NCBI GenBank assembly: GCA_008828725.1
Contig: MEHQ01000596.1
Span: 52,534 to 116,533, forward strand
Source: Saccharina japonica
Taxonomy: Eukaryota > Sar > Phaeophyceae > Laminariales > Laminariaceae
Length of the DNA: 64,000 bases
Reading direction: 5' to 3'
Positions 32,401 through 42,813 of this stretch are shown here, one piece after another (positions within the stretch are counted from its first letter, which is position 1; every line of letters starts with the position of its first letter). Under the pieces are notes generated by a model, which saw nothing but the letters and a program-made list of their open reading frames with translations, did not search any database and was not told the origin of the DNA. The position numbers and the translations under genes were made by a program.

Positions 32401-35400
32401 TCGAGCATCCAGCGTTACGCTGTTGCTTCTCCCCGCAAAGCCAATAATTCTTCATTAACTCCTTCGCCCTGACCCCCTCCCACCCTACACCCCCCTTCCC
32501 CTCTCCCGCCTCTTTTTTCCGCCTGCCGAAAGAAAAAGCCAACACCAGCACCACCACCAACACCAACACCACCACCAACACCACCACCAGCACCACCACC
32601 AACACCACCAACACCACCAACACTACGTAAAAAAGCGCGAGCGCACCTTGGTCTGCCCCTGCCGCGCCGTGAAATCGATGTAGTGCAGCCAGATGTCAAC
32701 GTCCCCGGGGAACTTCATCACCGCCCGGTCGAATATCCACCGCACCAGCCTCACGCACGAAAAGTCCGACGTCGTCGCCGCCGCCCCCTTCTTCTTCTTC
32801 TGCTGCTTGTCCTTGAAGTTCCTGCCGCCACCGAGGCGCTTGGTGCGGAGCGCCCGGAGCGACTCCAGGTTCAGCTCGTGCTCGGCGTAGCGCATGTAGT
32901 CAAGCCTGCGCGCCTCCTGCCGCCTGAGCATGTACTCGAACTCCCTCCTCCTCGCTACGATGGCGCGAACTTCCGCCTGTCCGGGAGGGGGGCGAGGGAG
33001 CGGGGGTCGGGGTGGGGGTGGGGGGAAGGTGGCGGTAGGGGTTGGGGTGGAGGTGGGGGTTGGGCCGCCGGTGGGGGTGGGGGGTGGGGTAGTAGTGGTG
33101 GCGGGGGTTGGGGTGGAGGTGCGGGTGGGGGTTGGTGCCGCAATGGAGGTGGGGGTTGGGGTGGGAGTGGGGGCGGGGGTTGGGGTGCGGTTGAGGTGGG
33201 GGGGGGGGTAGGGGGCGGGGAGGGGGGGGGGGGTGGGGTGCCGGTGAGGATTGGGGGGTGGAGGTGGGGGTTGGGCTGCGGGTGGGGGTTGGGGTTGAAG
33301 TACACTGCTGTACTGGTACTGCTATGGCGATCTACGTATACCTGGTTTAGAGTACTCCTGTACGTATGCTACTAATATTAATAGTACATACATATAAATA
33401 TGTATGATAGGACAAGATAGGACATAAATGAAAAATACCAGCATCAACAGGTGTGACAAATATACTGCTCAGTATCACCAGCACCCTGCCAGCGCTTCGA
33501 AGACGCCAGTACCTTCGAGTATGCCGGCTAAGCCCAAACTACAAAATCACTGGGCTCGCCCCAGTACTGCTTCAGAATACGATATGCTCACGTCACGAAT
33601 CACTGGGGGGTATGTCTCCTGCCGTACGTACTGCATCCGCAGTAGTGCACCATGCCCCACCTGACACCTGACTCACAACCACCGGCTACTAGTAGATTAT
33701 GGTAATCTAAATGACAGAACAACACTTCGTACGTGTACGCGTACATACTGCACTGGAGGTGGTGCTGGTGGTGCTACTGTGACGACCTTTCACCATCAAG
33801 TTCATCATCACATAATACGACCACTTGTTTTATGGTCGTTAGGAACCTCAGGCGAGGGCCTGCCTGCGGAACTGCGAAACGGTTACGAGTTACGAGTATG
33901 GTGTGCCTGGTCGCGCGCGTCGTGGCGGTCTGCACCTCAAGTCCCGGCCTCTGCCTGGATGGCGAGCCAGAGCAAGACATCACACTCCAGACTCCCGACG
34001 CAAGCGAAATACAGCATGTAAAAACAAAGGTCAGGACCGGAAAAGCCGCAGACCGATGGTCACGTGATCGCAGCAGGAGCAAAGCGTTCGTCCGCGTCGC
34101 ACAAGGCAATATTTTAATAGACTGCTGTTGCTGCTGTTTGCCGGCGGAGCGCCTTGCTGCCGACGCGCAAGCAATGCCGCCACGGCGCTCAACTACGGCT
34201 GCTGTACCGCTATACTCTGTACGTGCATATAGGCATCACGCTGCGCCGAACTGCTTCGTATATCAAATGTACGTGGGCTACGTACGATCGTAGAGTCCAG
34301 AGGATTGGGTTGGGTTGATATGTTGGTACGAATATACGCTCGAGGTCTGCAGTCTGTAGGATAAAAGTACGTATATACAGCGGGAAGGCCGAGTCTACTC
34401 GGATAGGAATAGCTTTTGTGTTGAAAATCGACAAATTGACAAATTTCATCCCAAGACGTCCATCATACCACTCTGTCCGGGAATATAAAGGCAGCTGGAT
34501 CAGGTATCGTTTGGGTATTAAAATGAAAAAATATATCAAACAGTCCTTATATTCCCGGACATATTGGCGGAAGAAACGCCTTTTCCTTGTACCAGGTACA
34601 GTAGTATAGAATGCCGGTACTGCTGTACTACGTACTACTGGTCGTACGTCCCGTCCCGTCTGGCATCTGCGAAAATACGCTCGCCCAATGCGACACCATC
34701 ATATGGCAAGAGCAAACTCGGTACACAATTCAAGAAATGAAGAAACGAAAACAAACGCCGCCGACGCCCGGCCCCGGGTCAATGCGAGCACGAGGTTGGG
34801 TGAGAGCCACGGACATAGCATTTTGAAGCTTTTTTACTCAAGGCCTCGGAAAGAATGCCCTTGCGACCGCTGAGGCTTCGAGATTCGACTATTAATAGAC
34901 TTAGGGAGTACCAGGTATCTGCGTGTACCCTCCCCCACAGCAGCTACGACTACGTGCTTGTACGAGTACGTGCGTACTCGTACTGTTGCTGTGTCGGGTA
35001 TGTCGTTGCAACTATAGACGTGTCACGCGCAGGCTGGCACAGGGGTGTGGCAGCGACACGGAATAGGCCCTGGCCAGCTGGGAGCGCGTTGCTCGGAGAC
35101 GCAAACTCAGGTGCAACTCTGATCTCTTTTTTACGCGTATTGCCTCTTGTCTTCGAGAGGACGACCAACACTGTGTTCGAAAATATAAGGATCGTTTATA
35201 CATTAATATGAAAATAAAAACGTTCCTTACAATATCGGACATTTTGATATTGGTACGGATAAATTTATAAATTTGAATAACATGGGAGTGGGTGGAAGTT
35301 AGGGTCCTGATATACAGCAGCAACAGCAGCCGCAGGCCAAACGCGCGAGCGTGTCTCGCATGGTTACCGGAAATGTACAGGGCGCACGCAGCCTCTACGT

Positions 35401-35616
35401 AGCCTGTTTCCACGGGTGGGGAGTCCAGGGAAACGCTTAGACTACACGTACTGCCGGGCGTACTGAGCTATAGTTGCTGTACTTGACTGCGAGTCCACAC
35501 ATCACTGCAGGGCTGCTGGGGCAGCTAGTTTTCACCTCTGAGAATATGCCCCTGTATCGAAGGTCCTCCAGGTCCACGACCATGCGGTCGAGCGCATGTT
35601 GTACGCTGTCCGCCAT
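29458..35616 (-). CDS. UTP6: U3 snoRNA-associated protein 6 (UTP6), HAT-repeat protein
   Basis: Part of the small-subunit processome that cleaves pre-rRNA in the nucleolus. Exons on the minus strand: 35616-35536, 32976-32647, 32149-30206 and 29598-29458 (TAG), all phase 0, with GT-AG introns of 2559, 497 and 607 bp; 831 residues in total. Residues 1-27 (MADSVQHALDRMVVDLEDLR...GIFSE) match the family's N-terminus. Exon 2 gives EVRAIVARRREFEYMLRRQE, DYMRYAEHELNLESLR and the HAT motif VDIWLHYIDFTARQ. Exon 3 gives ARALQLHPRNAGLWIKAASW, LWLQYFRLEFSYIKKLMGRR and REVLG. The last exon has another HAT motif, GIWEEYARFEAQEGD. I start at MADSV because the family does; an in-frame Met lies 12 codons upstream. 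About 200-250 extra residues are Gly/Ala/Ser-rich insertions (poly-G runs near 31865-31905 and 31140-31260), longer than typical yeast or animal UTP6. Confidence 0.93.
32160..32290 (-). repeat. C-rich tract before the UTP6 exon 3 acceptor
   Basis: G-rich on plus, so C-rich in the transcript, ending about 15 bases from the inferred CAG acceptor at 32150-32152. Confidence 0.75.
32525..32635. repeat. CCA/ACC microsatellite in UTP6 intron 2
   Basis: CACCACCAACACC-type repeat; gives low-complexity frames on both strands. Confidence 0.9.
32981..33302 (-). repeat. C-rich array before the UTP6 exon 2 acceptor
   Basis: 320 bp of GGGGGTTGGGGTGG-type repeats on plus, i.e. CCCCAACCCC in the UTP6 transcript, running up to the acceptor at 32977-32978. 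Strong quadruplex potential on the plus strand. Confidence 0.85.
33303..35535. other. Remainder of UTP6 intron 1
   Basis: No second gene recognised. A ~90-bp hairpin (GTCCGGGAATATAA at 34476 and TTATATTCCCGGAC at 34547-34560) may be a small MITE. A related degenerate hairpin lies near 35168-35240. Confidence 0.45.
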
Positions 35617-36361
35617 GGTGCAGTTGTTGCTCGAACGCTTCGCAAGGCGCAAGGGTCGCGATTTTTACCGGAGCCAGTGCGTCCCACGGCAGTCGCCAGC
35701 AGTTGCGAAAATGTGAAAGCTTGTGGATTGCGAATTTTATGGGGAGTTCCATCAAAATTTGAACAAAATGGCGTACCGGGTACCGGGGATACTACGGACG
35801 GGTGGATTTTTGACAGGAAGAACCACAGAGATCTTTTCCGTTGGTCTTTTCTAGCCTTTCTGGTCCCAATGCAACGCATCGGCGTAGCAAGGTTCAACCG
35901 ACACTGCCGAAGCTATGACCTACATGGTGGAGGATGACAGCCACCGGCGCAGCCACCTGTCAATATCCTCCGCGCGCTTGTGTGTGTTTGGCATACACCC
36001 TCTATTGATCATTGATTTGTCGATCTGTCGACAGCAAGCAGATACTCGTATTATTATACCAGGTACCAGGTATCTCAGGTATCGTTACCTCAGGCAGGGT
36101 ATCTACCAAGAAGATTGGTACACACCGGCAGGTACCGGTAATATGTACCAGGTACGTAAAAGCCGGACACTTCGCCTTTCTTATTGTATGGGGTACCTCC
36201 TCTCTCTTGGACCCTTGATCGCCTGTCTGTCATCCTGTTACGATAACGCCCAAACCCAAACCCGTCTACGAGTACTGACTGCTGCTGCTGCTGCTGCTGC
36301 TGTACGTAAAACGTGCGAACCTGTGGAGACGTATTCGAAAGGAAACAAACTATGTGCTGTA
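35617..36361. other. Upstream of UTP6; promoter region presumed
   Basis: Holds the 5' flank of UTP6. No TATA box at a convincing distance is obvious and no divergent gene is recognised. A CTG microsatellite lies at about 36280-36301. Confidence 0.4.
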
Positions 36362-36716
36362 CGTTACACTATAATAGTCACAGACTACGAGAACGAGCAA
36401 CCAACCGTTCTGGATAAAAACGTAGCTACATCTGAAACAACAACGCCGAAAGCCCAAGACAAAACGCTTGCGTTTTCGGGTCGTTCTTCTCCACACGCAT
36501 CCACCCATATTCCCTGACCCTTCCAATGCCTGTCTGTAACGTTACACTATTAATAGTCACAGACTACGAGAACGAGCAACCAATCGTTCTGGATAAAAAC
36601 GTAGTTACATCTGAAACAACAACGCCGAAAGCCCAAGACAACGCCTGACGTTTTCGGGTCGTTCTCTACACGCATCCACCCTTATTCCCCGACCCTTCCA
36701 ATTCCTGTCTGTAATA
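36362..36716. repeat. Two tandem ~178-bp repeats
   Basis: Both copies run from TTACACTAT..TAGTCACAGACTAC through CAACGCCGAAAGCCCAAGAC to CCTGTCTGTAA at about 93 percent identity. The second has a deletion and frameshift relative to the first, which argues against coding. Confidence 0.9.
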
Positions 36717-37120
36717 TCTGGTATCGGCATCATGCAGAGATATGTTGTTGCTGCTCAAACGCGTCGGCCCGGGCAGAGCGCGGGAAAAATCGAGAGTAGG
36801 GAGGATGTTCGTGGTCACCAGGTCGATTTGCCTTGACTACCTGCATGCCCCGAAAATATATACATGAAACCGCCAGTACAGTGCTGGAAGATCCAACAAG
36901 CAGATGGAAGCACCCAAAGTTCGATCCAGGACCAAGGCCCAGCGACGGCGCCATCTGCCAGGATCGAGCACTTCAAGGGCTCCGGGTCGCCTGTATCTCG
37001 CGAAACTTACCAACCCCTCTCGAATTATCCTCGCCCACCATGCTCGGCCCTAGCCATCACGCTCGTGTTTCACGGATTTCGCAGATCTCAGGACCGACCG
37101 TATTTCGCGAAACTGTCGTC
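36717..37120. other. Spacer
   Basis: No gene recognised; short open frames only. Confidence 0.3.
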
Positions 37121-37123
37121 TTA

Positions 37124-37365
37124 GGGTCGTTCTTATCGAGCAACTTTTTTCCAAAATTTCCAAATAATTTTTTCGCGCAATTTTTAGGACTTCCATATTT
37201 TCCAAAAATAATTTCCAAATTTTGGAATGCGAAGCCTTCCAAATATTTTGCCCTCTGTAAAAATTCCAAATTTCCAAATAAATCCTGTTTTTTCTCGATT
37301 TTCCTATTTTTTTTGGAAAATTTATTTGGAAATTTTGGAAAAAAGTTGCTCGATAAGAACGACCC
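37124..37365. mobile_element. Hairpin element, family F (complete)
   Basis: 242 bp. GGGTCGTTCTTATCGAGCAA at the left and TTGCTCGATAAGAACGACCC at the right are perfect inverted ends. TTA is duplicated outside (37121-37123, 37366-37368). The interior is T/A-rich with TTCCAAATTT and AATTTGGAA pairs, so the whole unit folds back. GGG ends and a TTA duplication fit PIF/Harbinger-type MITEs. Confidence 0.9.
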
Positions 37366-37603
37366 TTACAGAGCGATTGATCGCCAGTTTTCCTGTAGCT
37401 AGACCGCTTGACGGACGGGGCTGCGGGTCATGGGAACGTGGGTCATGCAGCGTTGATCGCGCTGGCGACCGAAGTCGCAACTAACTGTTCACGGCAAGTC
37501 CGTCTCGTAAGCGAGCTCAGTTTGGCGACGACGAGGACCTCGAGAGAGGGGAGATGTGCTCCACATTCCCTACGTAAGGCAGATAGTTATTCTTGTGGCT
37601 GCA

Positions 37604-37682
37604 GCCTTAAGAACCGGTCCCCCGTTTTTGGGGTAAAACTACTTGGAATTAGTGTGGGATACATTTTTCAGTTCTGAATGGG
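37604..37682. mobile_element. 79-bp hairpin MITE, family B2 (reversed)
   Basis: CTTAAGAACCGGTCCCCCGT at the left, core CTACTTGGAATTAGTGTGGG, right end CAGTTCTGAATGGG then TTA. Confidence 0.75.
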
Positions 37683-38261
37683 TTAACAACGTCGTCGGGA
37701 CTTGTGAGCGCCGGCGGGCAGCGTCGGCGTGAAGAGAAGTAGTGGTAGAGGCTGTAGCAATAGTGGTGAGGGGTGGGTGGAGGAAAGCTAGCATTCGCCA
37801 CCGTGCTTGGAGACGATGTCTGGTCGTAGGGTCACACAGGACGGGGAAGGGCAGCAAAACTGACCCGTTAGTGGTGGTGGCGGCGGTGGCGGCGGCGGTG
37901 GCGACCATGGCTGCATTGTGTTGAGCACTCACTATAATATCGTTTATTTAAAAAAAAAGAATTAGGTAATTCACACTACTACTAGCTCAAGTCGTTTATG
38001 GAGTCTCTTCACCCAGCCTACCCAACCTCCAGCCATCTATGCAAGACCACGAAGCGGTGTATGAAGTAGCTGATCCTTGAAGCTAACGAGCGCGCGCCGC
38101 AGCGCGCATTCTCGAATGACACGATGTTTACACCACGGGCAGACACAGGCCGTACGTACAGTAACCACGTTAATACAGTAGTACCACGAAGACGGTATAT
38201 ACCATTCGTCGTTATGATTCCTTCCAAATGCGCATACACAAATAGAACAAATGTGACGGCA
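37683..38261. other. Spacer
   Basis: GGC-type triplet repeats near 37870-37905 open spurious frames; nothing recognised. Confidence 0.35.
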
Positions 38262-38610
38262 TTCCATCTGCTTCATCTGCCGTCTGGTCCTTCGACCGAA
38301 TGTCGTAAAACGCAACATGCCAAAGCAAGGTGTGCGAGCAAAGTGGGTAGGCGGGTAGGTAGGTGCGTGGGTGGGTGGATGGGTGGGTGGGTAACATACA
38401 GTAGTTCCATCTGCTGCATCTGCCGACAGGCTCTTAGAACGAGTGTCGTCGTAAAACGCAATGCCCCAAACCAAGGCGTGGGAGGGTGGGTAGGTAGGTG
38501 GGGTATATGAATGGATGGGTGGATGGATGGGTGAATGGATGGGTGGGTGGGTGGGGTGGGTGGGTGGGGTGGATGGGGGGGGTGGGGGGGGGGGGTTGGA
38601 GGGGTTCGGG
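38262..38610. repeat. Duplicated block and GGGTGGATGG minisatellite
   Basis: CCATCTGCTTCATCTGCCG to CAAAGCAAGGTGTG (38264-38335) recurs as CCATCTGCTGCATCTGCCG to CCAAGGCGTGGG (38406-38482). Each is followed by G-rich GGGTAGG/GGGTGGATGG runs. Confidence 0.8.
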
Positions 38611-39330
38611 GTGTGAAATGATACAAGCGACGAGTCGCCTGTACCACAACAGCGGCATCTGCAAGGTAGTCTGTGCCCCGTTCACACCCTTAGAGAATGC
38701 ACAGCGGCATTCGGTGCTCTGCTCACACTCTCTCCGCAGAAATGGCATGCACCTCGTTCACAACAAAACTGGTCGTAACGCAAGAGAGCCATGCGGTCGG
38801 TACATAATCGTGATAACCCAATCTAGCCGTACAACATTGTCAACGCCTGGAATAAATCAAAATCCTGGGGGAGGGAGTCAAACCTACACCATAATGTCCT
38901 ACACAGCTATGCTTCGTATATGTCCAGGGCAGAAGGGGGTTGGGGGGAGAGGCAGCTAAGACACTATGTTATTTTTTACAAGATGTCAAATTTCGATGTA
39001 CCGCTTCTACGCACACGATGATGAAGGTTTTATACGTAAACACCCCTCTTTCTTATTCACTCACGCTGTATGATATCCCTCTGTTTTTCCTGTTCTTGTC
39101 CTTGCCTTGACAGATGTTATCCCTCGTGTCATAGGAAAATTGCGAGGGACCTTACGCCCTAATCGATGCTGGTTTTGATCCGAATGTGAGAAAATGAGAA
39201 GCCGCTCTGTTTCTTTTTTCAGCGCGGCTAGCATCGGACTTCGTTGCGCGCAGCTCGACTCGCTGGAGAAGCCGCGCTCAGCGCACCTCGAGTCCAAAGC
39301 GTGCCGGCGCGGCACACCACAAATACCCCC
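38611..39330. other. Spacer
   Basis: No gene recognised. Confidence 0.3.
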
Positions 39331-39415
39331 CGTCTCGAAAGGGATGCGTGGTCAATGGTCAAATGACTAATAAATCAAGCAACAAATGAGTACGCCCCCC
39401 TCCCCCTCCCCTCCC
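39331..39415 (+). mobile_element. LINE 3' tail fragment, C-tailed
   Basis: CGTCTCGAAAGGGATGCGTG through AAGCAACAAATGAGTACG, then a C-rich run. Confidence 0.85.
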
Positions 39416-41740
39416 AGGCATGAACATGAGCACACACACATACCCAATAATTTAAGGACAGTGCAGCATACAGCACATACAATAGTGCACGAGTTGGCCG
39501 TGCGTAAAGTACAAAAGAACAAGGAGACCACCCATGCTAACCTCTATAAACGGAACAAGAAACAATAGGTACGTACCCCAGCACCCCCCCCCCCGCCCCC
39601 GCCAGTTAAAACCTAGAAACATAGCGCGACAGCGGTTTCTGTCCCTTGCCAATCAACACACATTCTCCCTTTGTCGGGTTTCCACTGCTCTCTATATCCG
39701 GCGTGCACGGAACAGGGACTCGGAAAAATAAAGCGTTTTAAAATTGCTGTACAGCCAGTATAAAACGCCACCACCACCACTCGTTTTTCTATGCCACTTA
39801 AAACGAGCAGCCATTGTACGCGCTTACGTATGTCTACGTCTTTGGCTCGCACGGAGACAAAGCCGTTTTTTTTTTGGGGGGGGGGCGGGGGGACGAAGGA
39901 AATTAAAAATTATCACAGAAAAGTTGTAAGTAAAAAAAAACACCCGTTTACCAGCACCACCATCCACCCTTAACAAAGACCAGTATCACGACAGAGAGAC
40001 AGGGGGGGGGGGGGGGTGACTCGGTGTGGAAAAACAAACAACAACAACAACAACAACGACAACAGCAACGATAACAACAACAACAACAACAATAATACAT
40101 ACGAAAAAACAAAAGGCCCGTACACTTATACCAGGTACAAAACGCATCACTATCCCTCGTGCGGCGCTCGCTCTGCAATGACGCCTGGATGCGTCGGGCC
40201 AAGGAGGAAGCACAACCTCTCTGTGGCACATACAACCCACAAAACAATGGAGAAAACGCCATTCGTCTCCCCACTGGGAACCGATCCCCGACATGGGGCC
40301 TGCGGAGGACGATACATAAAAGGGACAACGAAGAAACACTGTCGGATGTCAAAACCACCACCTTCTTCCCCGTCCCCAAAATAAAACCCCCAATAAAATC
40401 GAAACCCTTTTGGCGTGGTCAATCAGAACAAATGAAAACAATTGGCATTGGTTGCCATACACCTGGGGCGTCAGGCGAGCAACTACGTAGCGCTCCGACA
40501 CTGAGTGACAAAGGAGTGCTTAATTAACTATTACCAGGTACTTTAGACCCACACCCAGACCCATACAAGCATGCAGAAAACGAACATCACTGACAGTGGT
40601 AACTGGCACCTATGATACCTTAGCCGCACAGACCGGTGCAGGAGGCCCTCGTTTTGCGGGGTCTCCCCCTTTCTGTCCCCTCATTTTATATCTCTTCCCC
40701 TTGTCATTATTGGAGAGGGAAAAAAAAAACAAGAACGCCCCGAAACATCTATATAAAACCGAAGAGCCACTGCTGCAGGGGTGCACCAAATAGTTTTTTC
40801 GGGGCCTCCTCACTTGAGCTCTATACTATTACTAAGTAAAAAACTGACTGTTTGATCTTTTAAAAAAAACTGAACAACCCCATGGCCCACGACAGGTATA
40901 CTTAAAATGATAACGCCTGCTATAGTAAAAACACGAGTGGTATCCCAGTGACATTGGGTACTAGTTCCTCATTTTTGAGGGGCCCCGTCACACTGAAAAT
41001 TGCAATTTGGCCCAAAACCGCTACGTACGTACCCCTATATACGTGCGTACGTAGAGCTCCATAATAAGGGTCTTCTCGCGGGAAAAAAAATAAAAGTCTA
41101 AAAAGCCAACCACGGGGCCGGTGTCGCCCGTTAGAGAAACGGCGCGCAAGCATACATATGGCGGCATCCCTTCACCTCAAAACAAACAACACAAACACAC
41201 ACCTCACCTTATCTCTCATGGGACGACTAATGAGTCGCTGCAACAAAAACAAAACGACGACCGTAATTTTCAGAGCGTACTCGAACCATCATCTCTCTCC
41301 CTCCGAGTCGTCGGGTAGTCGATGACAGTTTAGAACGTGCTCGGAGCATTGCCCCCCCCCCCCTCCTCGAGGCGTCGCAAACACCGATGGTAGTTCAGAG
41401 CGTGCGCTCGAACTATTAACTCTTCGCCCCCCCAAGTCGAACATAAAATACGTTTTGACGGCGAGAATAGAAGAGGCGGAACGGGCAAGAAGGGTGTACA
41501 ACGCCGCCCTGGCAACGCCAACCCTCCACAAATAACCCCCAACCCTCCACAACGAACCGCATACAACAGCCTCAATATCTCTATAAACCTGCCATTCGCC
41601 ACCCCTTACATAAAAACACTACCGATATTCCGGTAGATCGGTGTGCGGCTCATCTCCTGCGAGCGACGGCGGCGGCGGCGGCGGCGACGGAGCGCGGCGA
41701 TACCCTTGTGTACCAACAAAAGTCCGTGCGGAAAAACCGT
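39416..41740. other. Long stretch without a recognised gene
   Basis: Contains a CAA microsatellite at about 40029-40094, C- and G-runs (39585, 39877, 40003) and a CGG-type triplet run near 41669-41686. Plus-strand frames at 40016-40527 lack known motifs. Confidence 0.35.
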
Positions 41741-42195
41741 CACGCGAGAGGAGCTACGATGCCATACTATAACATTTCAATAGAATGTACTGACAAAGGC
41801 CAGTCTGCAGAAAGCACCACGTGAGAGGAGCTATGGTACCACATGTACTACTTTCATGCTCGTACCATGTCAGTACAATGTACCGACAAAAGGCCAAAGT
41901 CTGCAGAAAGCGTCACGCGAGAGAGGAGCTACTCGTACGATACCACACTGTTTCGCAATACCAATGGAATGTACCGACAAAAGCCAGCCTGCAGAAAGCG
42001 TCACGCGAGAGACAGGAATAATACAATAGTGCTTCGTATTATACCGTTTCAATTGGATGTACCGACCAAAGGCCACAGTCTGCAGAAAGCTCGTCACGCC
42101 AGAGAGAAGCTGCGATACCATACCACTTCGCATACTATTTCAATAGAATGCACCGACTGAACCACCGGTCAGCAGAGCAGCAAGCGTCGCACGCG
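41741..42195. repeat. ~90-bp tandem repeat, five units
   Basis: Each unit runs from CGCGAGAGAGGAGCTACGA through AATGTACCGACAAARGCCA to CTGCAGAAAG. Units vary from about 75 to 97 bp by indels. Confidence 0.9.
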
Positions 42196-42482
42196 AGAGG
42201 GCAACTTCCATGCTGTACCGCTTTTATTGAATGCTCTACACCTGCACACAGGTAGATCGCCGATTCCCACTTCATGGTCTATAGTATAAGCAGCAGACCT
42301 TTCAAGCAGCAGACCTTTCAAGGCAGATATATTCCCGATCTTGTTCAATCCACAACTCATGTTGTCGGGCGGGACCCGTACAAAAATCTGCATGGGTCTA
42401 CTTGTAGCGCACAAGTTCCCTGGGTTGTATACGTATGTACTATGCAGATCCCGCACAACCTCTCACATTGACAAGGTGAGGA

Positions 42483-42718
42483 ACTAGATGATCTAGATCA
42501 TGATCTACCTGTAGATGATCTAGATCATGATCTACCTGTAGATGATCTAGACCATGATCTATCTGTCGATGATCTAGACCATGATCTATCTGTAGATGAT
42601 CTAGATCACGATCTATCTGTCGATGATCTAGATCATGATCTATCTGTCGATGATCTAGACCATGTTCTGTAGATGATCTGTAGATGATCTGTAGATGATC
42701 TGTAGATGATCTGTCCGT
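42483..42718. repeat. 27-bp palindrome-rich minisatellite
   Basis: Units of GATGATCTAGATCATGATCT plus AYCTGTM, about seven copies, then four GATGATCTGTA units. 27 bp equals nine codons, giving an LDHRQIDHD-type repeat on minus. Each unit contains self-complementary GATCATGATC or TAGATGATCTA. Confidence 0.9.
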
Positions 42719-42813
42719 CCGAGGCGTGGAATGCTCTAATATACCGTCTTCCACACCCCAAAAAAAAAACAATACATAAATTATTTCATCTCCACCGCCG
42801 CCACCGCCGGCTG

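Noticed and set aside
32683..33375. 230-residue Gly-rich plus-strand frame and 116-residue Pro-rich minus frame
   Set aside because: They arise from the G/C-rich array in UTP6 intron 1 and the antisense of UTP6 exon 2.
33733..34293. 186-residue plus-strand frame inside UTP6 intron 1
   Set aside because: No domain, and antisense frames of similar length exist; composition is not clearly coding.
40016..40527. Plus-strand frames that might be a gag-like or host gene
   Set aside because: No zinc knuckle, no splice logic, and part of it is a CAA microsatellite.
41741..42195. Possible CRISPR-like array (regular ~90-bp units)
   Set aside because: Units are repeats without unique spacers; ordinary minisatellite in a eukaryotic genome.
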